From Minisyncoccota bacterium (GTDB taxonomy: Bacteria > Verrucomicrobiota > Verrucomicrobiia > Methylacidiphilales > Verrucolacustridaceae): DNA of 64,000 bases. This document shows positions 1 to 8,152 of this stretch, piece after piece. The notes under the pieces were generated by a model. The model did not search any database. It was not told the origin of the DNA and saw only the letters and a list, made by a program, of their open reading frames with translations. The stretch is taken from NCBI GenBank assembly GCA_030054195.1, contig JASGCJ010000004.1, positions 4,256 through 68,255 on the forward strand. The letters run 5' to 3'. A program made the position numbers and the translations under genes. Position 1 is the stretch's first letter. Every line of letters starts with the position of its first letter.

Positions 1-904
1 CATCTTGAAAGATCCCCGGATGACCCGATTCGCTCTCATTCCACTCTCCCGGCTTGCCGTTGGCCAAAAAGGGCTGATCCGACATCCGCCTCCACTTCAC
101 CCCATCCTCACTCGTAGCCACCCCGATCTGCTGCGGTTCATTGTTATAAGCTCCGGCATAAAACATAAAAAGCTTCTTTCCACGACGCAGAATGCTTGCG
201 GCTTCCAAACACTTCTTCTCCCATGGTAACTCCGGCTTGAGAATCGGCGCATCCACCAGCTGGGTCCAGGTTCCCCGTGAAAAATCAGAGTCGATTGGAG
301 CCGCTGCCACACCCATCAACTGAACTTCGTACCCCGGATCCCGACTAGCGAAATAAAGCAACATCCTCTTACCATCCGGCACCACCTCCGCATCGATCGC
401 TCGGCCGCATGTCCACTTTCCATGCGGGCGAAAGACCGGATTCGAGGGCTCTCTTGTAAAATGAATGCCGTCTTCCGACCAAGCATGACAAATCGCATCT
501 TTCTCCTTGTTCCCATAACTCTGATAAAAAAGATGGATCTTCCCCTTCCACACCAGTGCCGCAGGTGCGCAAAACCCCTTCGCCTCACTTGGATGCTCCG
601 ACTCCATCTGGGCCTCTTTTTTCCAGCGCAACATGTCCTGACTGGAGGCGATTCCGATTTTCCACCCATTGTTTCCGTCATGAGTCGGGACGGAGTAGTA
701 CATCCAGTACTTCCCCTTGAATTTCACCACGGAGGGATCCTTGGCAAACGGTTCACCCCCCAACGCACGATCTCCATACATCATGATTCCCCGTTGATTG
801 AACGAATCCAAATTCACCCCCTCCTCGAACTTCTTCTCCTCTTTTCCTGAGGCCGAAAACACGCTGAGTCCGAGAGTCCACAGACACAGGAAAAACACGC
901 GCAT
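1..904 (-). CDS. GH43-like five-bladed beta-propeller glycosidase, secreted (3' end outside window)
   Basis: Read on the minus strand from the ATG at 904; 301 codons are open to the window edge, so the C-terminus is missing. Residues 1-18 are a clear signal peptide (MRVFFLCLWTLGLSVFSA). Repeated blade-like strands follow: AKDPSVVKFKGKYWMYYS around residues 54-71, with D57 in the place of the first-blade catalytic Asp of GH43/GH32/GH117-type propellers, then APAALVWKGKIHLFYQSYG, GRAIDAEVV (D171) and a blade with KLFMFYAGAY. This pattern is known for family 43 and related glycosidases that attack arabinose-, xylose- or galactose-type linkages; the substrate cannot be named. It is divergent from the GH2 gene at 1022, with about 117 nt between them. 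GH43 versus GH117 or an unassigned propeller family is open. Confidence 0.72.
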   Translation of the reverse strand, partial: MRVFFLCLWTLGLSVFSASGKEEKKFEEGVNLDSFNQRGIMMYGDRALGGEPFAKDPSVVKFKGKYWMYYSVPTHDGNNGWKIGIASSQDMLRWKKEAQMESEHPSEAKGFCAPAALVWKGKIHLFYQSYGNKEKDAICHAWSEDGIHFTREPSNPVFRPHGKWTCGRAIDAEVVPDGKRMLLYFASRDPGYEVQLMGVAAAPIDSDFSRGTWTQLVDAPILKPELPWEKKCLEAASILRRGKKLFMFYAGAYNNEPQQIGVATSEDGVKWRRMSDQPFLANGKPGEWNESESGHPGIFQD

Positions 905-1021
905 GAATGAAAATTACCAAGGCATTACAGTCAGCGAAAGCGAAGATTGCCACTTTAACTGCGAAGTTTGGAGTTTTATTCTCGTTACATTCCTCCTGTT
1001 CTAGTAAGGTGTGCACTCCTC

Positions 1022-3862
1022 ATGAACCTCCCTCGCTTCCTGGGACTGTCGCTATTTCTGGCCCTCTTTTTTCTCAACCCCCTTATTCACGCAGAAGAAA
1101 TCCAATCCCTTGCCGGCACTTGGCAGGTCCGACTCGACCCCAAAGGACTCGGCCTCAGTCAAAACTGGATCGACCCCCAGACCCATTTTGATCAATCCAT
1201 CTCACTGCCGGGTACAACGGATCAAGCCCACCTCGGCACCCCCTGCCGCGTCGATCCGGAAATCAGTAAGGCAGGTCTCGCCGGACTCACACGTAAGTTT
1301 TCCTATATCGGGCCCGCTTGGTACCGCCGCACCATCGAAATTCCGAAAGAGTGGGAAGGGAAACGTATCACCCTCTTTTTGGAACGGGTGATCTGGGAAA
1401 GCCGCCTCTGGTTGGACGGAAAAGAGATCGGCCAGAGCAACTCCCTCAGCACCCCCCACGAGTTCGATCTATCCTCGATCACCCCGGGAAAACACGATCT
1501 TCTTATCCGCATCGACAACCGCCAACAGTTCGATGTCGGCCGTTCCCACGCCTACATCGAGGACACCCAGTCGATCTGGAACGGGGTGGTTGGAAAAATC
1601 GAACTCCGCGCCTCCCCTCCAGTTTGGATCGATCAAGTTCATCTGAATCCAGATCCCGCTAATCCCTCCGTAGAAATCCGGATCGGCAACCTCACCGGAA
1701 AAGCAGGTTCTGGAAATCTCTTGCTCCGGATCTCTAGCGGCAATAACCCGTACGAAAAGTCGGTCCCGGTGAAATGGGATGCTCAAGGAGGCACGATCAC
1801 ACAACCGCTCGACTTTGCCGGCAAACTCCCCGTTTGGAGCGAGTTCCATCCCAATCTCCAACAGTTGAACCTCACCTTACAATCGGATAACGGCCAAGAC
1901 ACACGGAAGCTTTCTTTTGGACTTCGAAAGATTGCCCGCTCTGGGATGAGCATCACCCTGAACGATCTCCCCGTCTTTTTCCGCGGAACCCACGAAGGGT
2001 GTTCTTTCCCATTGACCGGTTACCCCCCGATGGATGTGGAGGGATGGCGGCGAATTTTCAAAATTCTCAAGCAGTGGGGCCTGAATCATATGCGCTTCCA
2101 CTCCTACTGCCCGCCCGAAGCCTGCTTCACCGCCGCGGACGAGGAAGGAATCTACCTTCAACCTGAACTCCCTCTTTGGACCGGCAAACTAGACGCTGCA
2201 GGAGATGAAAAGCGGGTTGCCTGGGTTCGGGAAGAGGCTCGCCGTGTGATCGAGTCCTATCGAAATCACCCCTCCATGGTTCTCTTTGGTCTCGGGAACG
2301 AACTTCAGGGGCAATTCAAGTTTCTGCAAAATCTTTTGAGCGATTTAAAGAAAACCGACCCCTCCCGCCTCTACACCATGACCTCCAACCGCCTCTGGAT
2401 CCTGGATGCCCCAGCGAAACTGGGTGAACCCAACCTGCCCCCCCTTCTTGATGATTTCCTTGTTGAACGAGCCTTCTGGAATAAAAAAGAGAAGGACGGA
2501 ATGCGTGGCCAAACATTCTTTGCCGAATCCCCCAACACTACGATCGACTTTAGCCAAACCCTCAAACGCTCGCCTCTCCCCCTCCTCACCCACGAGATCG
2601 GCCAGTGGAACGCTTTTCCCAACCTGGCTGAAATCCCCAAATACACCGGAGTCCTCCGCCCGATCAATCTCGAAGCCATCCGAGACGATCTAAAAAAGAA
2701 CGGACTCCTCCCTCAGGCTGCCGACTTCACCCGTGCTTCTGGGAAGTTTTGTGCCGAACTCTACAAACAGGAGCTGGAACTAGCTCTTCGCAGCACTCCC
2801 CTCGCTGGATACCAACTCCTCGACTTGCACGACTATCCCGGCCAAGGCACCGCCCATGTTGGACTGCTCGACTCCTTTTGGGATCCCAAGGGATTCGCCG
2901 AACCAGCCCCGTTCCGCGAAGCCTGCTCCCCAATCGTTCCTCTTCTCCGACTCCCCAAACGCGTATACACCTCGGACGAAACCCTTTCGGCCAAACTTGA
3001 GTTCGTCAATTTCCTGGAAAAACCGATCTCCAACGTCACTCCCCAATGGGAAATCAAAGCTTCGGATGGAAAGTTGATCGGGGAGGGAAAATTGGGCCCG
3101 ATCAACCTCCCACTCGGTGCCGCCATTCCTGTCGGAACCCTTACAGCCTCCTTATCTTCCGTCACCGAACCGACCGAAGCCACGATCCGAGTTAACGCGC
3201 CGGAGGCTTGTGCAATGAACTCATGGAAGATCTGGATCGTACCGGTCCTTCCGAAGATCGATTCCGCTAAAGTTCTCGTCACCTCTTCCCTTGCCGAGGC
3301 CCAAGCCATTCTCGCAAAAGGTGGCACCGTTCTTTTTCTGCCTACGCAAGGTTCGATCCGTCAAAAACAGGAGACTTCCTTCCTTCCTGCCTTCTGGAGC
3401 CCTGTCTACTTCACCAACCAGGCCGGCACGATGGGACTGCTTATTAAGAACAACCATCCGGCCTTGGCCGATTTTCCGACCGAGGAGTACTGCAACTGGC
3501 AATGGTGGAGCCTCCTGACCCCCTGTGCCGGCTCGGTCGTTCTGGATCAGGTCAAAAACATCCAACCTATTGTCCAGACCATCGACGCCTTCTCCCGAAA
3601 TCAGAAACTCGGGCTGATCTTTGAAGTCAAAGTAGGCCCTGGTCGCCTCCTCGTCTGCTCGGCCAACCTCAGTGGAGATCCAGACCCTATGCGCCGCCAG
3701 ATGCGGGCCAGCTTGATCCGCTATTTATCGGGGTCGGCTCCCTCGAATCTCACAAAGATTTCCGAAACTGAATTGTCAGCCCTTTTTCAAGAAGATCGGT
3801 CCCAAAGTTCCAACTCAGAGAAATGGGCGAAAGATGTCGAATCTGTTCCCGTAAAGAAATAA
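1022..3862 (+). CDS. Secreted GH2 family glycosidase (beta-galactosidase/beta-glucuronidase type)
   Basis: The frame is open from 968, but the ATG at 1022 places a good signal peptide (MNLPRFLGLSLFLALFF, cleavage near IHAEE) at the N-terminus, giving 946 aa. Order: jelly-roll sugar-binding domain (about 60-200, with WYRRTIEIP and LWLDGKEIG), Ig-like domain, then a TIM barrel. The barrel shows MRFHSYCPPEA, GLGNELQG with the likely acid/base E427, and LLTHEIGQW with the likely nucleophile E525. The C-terminal 300 residues look like Ig-like and accessory domains. Members of GH2 are retaining exo-glycosidases on beta-galactosides, glucuronides or mannosides; specificity cannot be read here. Its stop overlaps the next start by one base (TAATG), so both are probably translated from one message. 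Confidence 0.85.
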   Translation: MNLPRFLGLSLFLALFFLNPLIHAEEIQSLAGTWQVRLDPKGLGLSQNWIDPQTHFDQSISLPGTTDQAHLGTPCRVDPEISKAGLAGLTRKFSYIGPAWYRRTIEIPKEWEGKRITLFLERVIWESRLWLDGKEIGQSNSLSTPHEFDLSSITPGKHDLLIRIDNRQQFDVGRSHAYIEDTQSIWNGVVGKIELRASPPVWIDQVHLNPDPANPSVEIRIGNLTGKAGSGNLLLRISSGNNPYEKSVPVKWDAQGGTITQPLDFAGKLPVWSEFHPNLQQLNLTLQSDNGQDTRKLSFGLRKIARSGMSITLNDLPVFFRGTHEGCSFPLTGYPPMDVEGWRRIFKILKQWGLNHMRFHSYCPPEACFTAADEEGIYLQPELPLWTGKLDAAGDEKRVAWVREEARRVIESYRNHPSMVLFGLGNELQGQFKFLQNLLSDLKKTDPSRLYTMTSNRLWILDAPAKLGEPNLPPLLDDFLVERAFWNKKEKDGMRGQTFFAESPNTTIDFSQTLKRSPLPLLTHEIGQWNAFPNLAEIPKYTGVLRPINLEAIRDDLKKNGLLPQAADFTRASGKFCAELYKQELELALRSTPLAGYQLLDLHDYPGQGTAHVGLLDSFWDPKGFAEPAPFREACSPIVPLLRLPKRVYTSDETLSAKLEFVNFLEKPISNVTPQWEIKASDGKLIGEGKLGPINLPLGAAIPVGTLTASLSSVTEPTEATIRVNAPEACAMNSWKIWIVPVLPKIDSAKVLVTSSLAEAQAILAKGGTVLFLPTQGSIRQKQETSFLPAFWSPVYFTNQAGTMGLLIKNNHPALADFPTEEYCNWQWWSLLTPCAGSVVLDQVKNIQPIVQTIDAFSRNQKLGLIFEVKVGPGRLLVCSANLSGDPDPMRRQMRASLIRYLSGSAPSNLTKISETELSALFQEDRSQSSNSEKWAKDVESVPVKK

Positions 3863-6618
3863 TGAATCGAAGCCTTATCCTCTGTCTTGTTCTTTTAGCT
3901 TCGTCTTTATTTGCGCAAACTGAAAAACAGATCGCTCCCATTTTTCGTGACCAAGACAAGGTCTGCTGGGTTGGCGACAGCATTACTGCCAGCGGTCTCT
4001 ACCACTCCTACATTTATCTCTACTACTCGACCCGTTTCCCTTCTCTTCACCTCTCCTTTGCGAACTGCGGCATCTCTGGAGATAACGCCTCCGGAATGAT
4101 GGGTCGACTCGACAAGGATGTTTATGCGAATCACCCCACCGTCGTCACCCTGAGCGCCGGGATGAACGATGTGAACCGCAACCTCTACTCCCAGACCAAT
4201 GCCCCCACAAATGCTCCTGTGCTGCAGAAACAGGCAATCGACAGTTATAAGAACAATATCGAAAAGCTGGCCGACTCCTTTGCCAAACAACAACTGCGCC
4301 AGATTTACTTTACTCCGACCATCTATGACGAGGATGTGGAGTCGACCGTTGAAAGCCTTCGGGGAGTCAACGGAGCTTTGCGGGAGTGCTCCGATTTTGT
4401 TCTCCAATTCGCAAAGTCGAGAAATATGCCCGCCGTCGATTTCTGGCACCCGATGGATGAACTCAACCGGAAACGTCAGAAAACCGACCCCAAGTTCACC
4501 CTGACAAGCAAAGACCGCGTACATCCGGGTGCTGCCGGCCATCTTGTCATGGCCTATCTCTTTCTGGACCAGACCGGAGCTCCCCAAGATGTTTGGCGTC
4601 TGTCTTTGGACGCGAAAACCTCCCAAGTCCTAACCCAGACAAATTGCGAAGCCACAGCGCTGAACTCCGATCCAAAGAGCCTCATTTTCTCGAACCGGGA
4701 ACTTGCCCTCCCCTTCCCCTGTATTGCGGATGCGAAAGATGCCTTCTCATGGGTTCCTTTCGATGAGCGACTCAATCAGCAGACTCTCCAGATCTCTCAT
4801 CTCGATGAAGGGAACTACTCCCTCCAAATCAACCAAGCTGAGGTAGGTCAATACTCCGCAACCGAGCTGGAAAAAGGAATTAACCTCGCGATCAACCCCA
4901 AGACACCCCAATCGGCACAGTCTGAAAAGATTGCGGCTCTCTGCCAGGAGCACTACACCCTCGGCAATACCATCCGAACCCTTCGCCGCGTCGAGATGAA
5001 GCATCTCCAGAATGTGGATCTGACCAACCGCACTGCGGTGGAAGCGTCGCTCAATAAACTGATTGAGGAAAAACAGGCTCAGAAAAACGATCCAGGCGCC
5101 AATTCGGGTTACTACATCAAAACGGCTAAGACCTACCTGAGTGAGATTCAAAAAGAACCAGAAATGCGTCTTCGCCTGAAAGCCATTCAGGATCAGATCG
5201 AATCCATTAACCAGCCCCAAAGCTATTCCTATTCCTTAAAACCAATTAGCACATCGACTTGTTTTCAAGCTCAGGGAGATTTCGCCGGAGAAGTGACGGA
5301 TCACTCGGTTCTACTTCAGTCACGAATCACTTCGATTCCCGGTCCCCTTCTTGACGCAAAAGGAGATATCCCGGGAATGGAGGGTCGAGCCTACTTCGAA
5401 TGGAGCGAAAACGAATCGTTTCGCCCATCCCAACGCACTCCTCTCCTCGAAGCCAAAGCGGAGTCCGATTTTATCATCCGAGCCGCGATCGAAGGATTGT
5501 GCGAAGGAACCCGGTACTTCTACCGACTCGTGTTTGAAAATGGAAACAAGGGGCCAACTCGCACATTTCAAACACGATCCCCTAGGGGAGATCATGTTTC
5601 GTTCTGTATGGGAAACTGCATGAACTACTATCCTTTCATCACTGGCCAACCCAACGGAGACGGACCCGTCACCGCAACAGCAGAGGACAAGCGCCTCGGA
5701 TACCCCTCCTTTGCCGCCATGCAGAAGTTGAATCCGGATTTCTTCATCGGGGGGGGCGATATTGTTTATTATGATTTTCCAAAAGATTCCCCCGCCCAAA
5801 CGGTTCCACAACTGCGAAAGAAGTGGCATGAACAGTTCCGCTTCCCTCGTCTCATCAGCTTTTTCGGTCGTTGCGGGACCTACTGGATGAAGGATGACCA
5901 TGATTTTCGCTTCGATGACGCCGACCTTGCGGGGGACCAGTTACCATCCGCCACCACAGGAAAGGATTTGTTCCGAGAACAGATGCCAATTCACGCGGCG
6001 GGGGATACGAAATCCCCAAATTACCGCACCCATCAAATCAGCCGTGACTTGCAGATCTGGTTTCTCGAGGGAAGAGATTACCGTTCTGACAACAGATCCC
6101 CTGCCGACTCGAAGAAATCGATCTGGGGCGAGGCCCAACGGAAATGGCTGGAAGCGACCTTACAATCAAGTCCTGCGAAATGGAAAATCATCGTCTCCCC
6201 CACCCCTCTCGTCGGCCCCGACCGTGCCAGCAAAAGCGATAACCACACGAACCTCAACGGCTTTCGAAACGAAGCGGACTCTTTTTTTCAATGGCTCACC
6301 GACAAAAAGATTCAAAATGTCCTGATCCTTTGCGGGGACCGACACTGGCAGTATCACAGCATTCATCCAAGCGGCGTGGAGGAACTTTGCTGTGGGGCCC
6401 TTAATGATGAAAACTCGATTCGCGGAATCGCTCCGGGAGACCCTACTTCCACCGATCCCCAAGCCACCATTCGCCAGCCTTATCTCTACCCCAACCCCAC
6501 GGGCGGATTTCTGCATGTTGATCTATCCCCAAATTCTAAAGGGACGTCACCCCTCACCTTTTCGTTTTATGACGACGGCGGAAAACTCCTCCACCAGGTC
6601 ATAAAGGAAAGCCCTTAA
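3862..6618 (+). CDS. Secreted SGNH hydrolase fused to a PhoD-like metallophosphoesterase
   Basis: I take the ATG at 3862, overlapping the GH2 stop, because it starts a signal peptide (MNRSLILCLVLLASSLFA); an in-frame start at 3823 would bury it. The protein is 918 aa. The N-terminal half is an SGNH/GDSL esterase: CWVGDSITASG with S40, NCGISGDNASG, GMND with N102, and DRVHPGAAG with D218 and H221. A linker of roughly 300 residues follows, including a Fn3-like stretch (YFEWSENESFRP to YFYRLVFENG). The C-terminal third matches PhoD-type alkaline phosphatase or phosphodiesterase folds: GGGDIVYYDFP, KDDHDFRFDDADLAG and ILCGDRHW supply metal-binding Asp/His residues. SGNH domains in such loci usually remove acyl groups from glycans; a phosphoesterase on the same chain is unusual. 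It ends 4 nt inside the convergent esterase gene. Confidence 0.8.
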   Translation: MNRSLILCLVLLASSLFAQTEKQIAPIFRDQDKVCWVGDSITASGLYHSYIYLYYSTRFPSLHLSFANCGISGDNASGMMGRLDKDVYANHPTVVTLSAGMNDVNRNLYSQTNAPTNAPVLQKQAIDSYKNNIEKLADSFAKQQLRQIYFTPTIYDEDVESTVESLRGVNGALRECSDFVLQFAKSRNMPAVDFWHPMDELNRKRQKTDPKFTLTSKDRVHPGAAGHLVMAYLFLDQTGAPQDVWRLSLDAKTSQVLTQTNCEATALNSDPKSLIFSNRELALPFPCIADAKDAFSWVPFDERLNQQTLQISHLDEGNYSLQINQAEVGQYSATELEKGINLAINPKTPQSAQSEKIAALCQEHYTLGNTIRTLRRVEMKHLQNVDLTNRTAVEASLNKLIEEKQAQKNDPGANSGYYIKTAKTYLSEIQKEPEMRLRLKAIQDQIESINQPQSYSYSLKPISTSTCFQAQGDFAGEVTDHSVLLQSRITSIPGPLLDAKGDIPGMEGRAYFEWSENESFRPSQRTPLLEAKAESDFIIRAAIEGLCEGTRYFYRLVFENGNKGPTRTFQTRSPRGDHVSFCMGNCMNYYPFITGQPNGDGPVTATAEDKRLGYPSFAAMQKLNPDFFIGGGDIVYYDFPKDSPAQTVPQLRKKWHEQFRFPRLISFFGRCGTYWMKDDHDFRFDDADLAGDQLPSATTGKDLFREQMPIHAAGDTKSPNYRTHQISRDLQIWFLEGRDYRSDNRSPADSKKSIWGEAQRKWLEATLQSSPAKWKIIVSPTPLVGPDRASKSDNHTNLNGFRNEADSFFQWLTDKKIQNVLILCGDRHWQYHSIHPSGVEELCCGALNDENSIRGIAPGDPTSTDPQATIRQPYLYPNPTGGFLHVDLSPNSKGTSPLTFSFYDDGGKLLHQVIKESP

Positions 6619-8141
6619 TCCGTATCGGTTCGAAAGGGACGGGCAGGCAGATTCGACTCATCCGTTAAATTGGCATCGGCCGGACGATTGCACCACGCGT
6701 AACGGACAAAAGCTGGATTCGCCACTTCGGATGATTTCAAAATTACCTGATTTTTATCTAACTTCACTTGGGCTGGCTTAAACTGCTTGTCACTTCCCGC
6801 CACGGCGAATCCCCCCACTTCCTTCTGATCCGAACTTTTCAGCCCTCCCGTCAGGGGCCGAAATGAAACGATGGCTTCCCCACCAGAATATTTCACCGAA
6901 TCAAAGACCGGACCTTGGCACACCACGTCTTTCCCATACGCAATCTTCTTCGCCCAAAGAGCCAGCCTCTCCCCCACCTCCATTTTACGGTTAGGATGTA
7001 TGTTCTCAGGATCGCCCAAACCTAAAGTCACAGCCAAACCTGTCTGGGGCACATGATCCGCCACAGCACTTTGAGCATCCCTCAATTGAGCCCACTTGAC
7101 TCCGGTAGCACCATCCTCGTTGTAGTTAAAGTCGGTGAGCTGAACGATCAGAAATGGAAAATCCCCCTGTCCCCATGCCTTCCGCCAAAATCCAATCATT
7201 CCCGTTAGAAGTTTTTCATACACGTCCGCACGGAATGCATTCGACTCCCCCTGGTACCAGATCACTCCCCGAATCGGATATGGTACCAAAGGATGAATCA
7301 TTCCATTCCATAGGACCGATGCTAAATTGGGGTTCTTATCAGGGGCATGGGGAGCACGTGGCTTTTTGGGAGGCTTAGCTCCGGTCTTTTCCGCCTCTTT
7401 GACTTCCAGATTGTACGCGAGCTCGTCTCTCTCATATTTGGCGACAAGTTTGGGATACCAGTTGGGATACTCATCCCGGTCATTTACCGCTTTGGCAAAA
7501 GCAGCATCACTTTTCAGAAATTCAAGAGGCGTCCAAGCCTCCGCGGGAGTTCCTCCCACCGCACTCTGAATCACACCTACGGGAACTTTAAGATCCCTGC
7601 GCAGATCTCTGCCAAAGAAGTAGGCCACAGCGGAAAAGTTCAAAGCCGAGCCCTTTGTGCTCAAATTCCAGGTGGTCTTTACGCTGTCGGAAGGATCGTG
7701 GGCAGGGGCATGGGAAATCCCCACTAAGCGCAAAAGCGGATCTTCTGCCTTTTCTGCTTCTACCGATTGGGCTCCGATCTGCTTCAACTTCCACTCCATG
7801 TTCGACTGACCGCTCGCCAGCCAAACCTCCCCGATCAGAATGTCGGAAACTTCGATCGAATTTGTCCTAGACGTTACCTTCAGGACCTGCCCTTTTTCGT
7901 TCACGGGGGAAGGATCCAACCGAACCAACCACTTCCCGTCCGCTCCTGCTTTGGCCTTAAAATCTTTCCCTTGCCAATTCACGATTACTTCCGAGCCAGG
8001 ATCTGACTTTCCTATCACTGGAAAAGGCACATCCCTCTGAAAAACCGCATGGTCCCCAATCAAGGGATGAAGGGTGAGTTCACCCCGCAATTCAAAGGAA
8101 AGAATCCCAAGAAACAGAGAAAGAAAGAAAAGCCGATTCAT
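6615..8141 (-). CDS. Sialate O-acetylesterase-family carbohydrate esterase, secreted
   Basis: 508 aa with signal peptide MNRLFFLSLFLGILSFELRG. The N-terminal beta domain (LHPLIGDHAVFQRDVPFPVIG) and the SGNH-type catalytic core with LASGQSNMEWKL (S113 in the GQSNM nucleophile box) and VIWYQGESNA are the signatures of the SASA family. Known members remove O-acetyl groups from sialic acids or from plant and algal polysaccharides; in this locus, de-acetylation of the glycan cut by neighbouring enzymes is the better guess. It is the last gene of a minus-strand run (transporter, GH2, beta-helix lyase, this gene) with an 11 nt gap to the gene before it, and it converges on the SGNH-PhoD gene with a 4 nt overlap. 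Confidence 0.85.
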   Translation of the reverse strand: MNRLFFLSLFLGILSFELRGELTLHPLIGDHAVFQRDVPFPVIGKSDPGSEVIVNWQGKDFKAKAGADGKWLVRLDPSPVNEKGQVLKVTSRTNSIEVSDILIGEVWLASGQSNMEWKLKQIGAQSVEAEKAEDPLLRLVGISHAPAHDPSDSVKTTWNLSTKGSALNFSAVAYFFGRDLRRDLKVPVGVIQSAVGGTPAEAWTPLEFLKSDAAFAKAVNDRDEYPNWYPKLVAKYERDELAYNLEVKEAEKTGAKPPKKPRAPHAPDKNPNLASVLWNGMIHPLVPYPIRGVIWYQGESNAFRADVYEKLLTGMIGFWRKAWGQGDFPFLIVQLTDFNYNEDGATGVKWAQLRDAQSAVADHVPQTGLAVTLGLGDPENIHPNRKMEVGERLALWAKKIAYGKDVVCQGPVFDSVKYSGGEAIVSFRPLTGGLKSSDQKEVGGFAVAGSDKQFKPAQVKLDKNQVILKSSEVANPAFVRYAWCNRPADANLTDESNLPARPFRTDTD

Positions 8142-8152
8142 CGAAAATGCAT

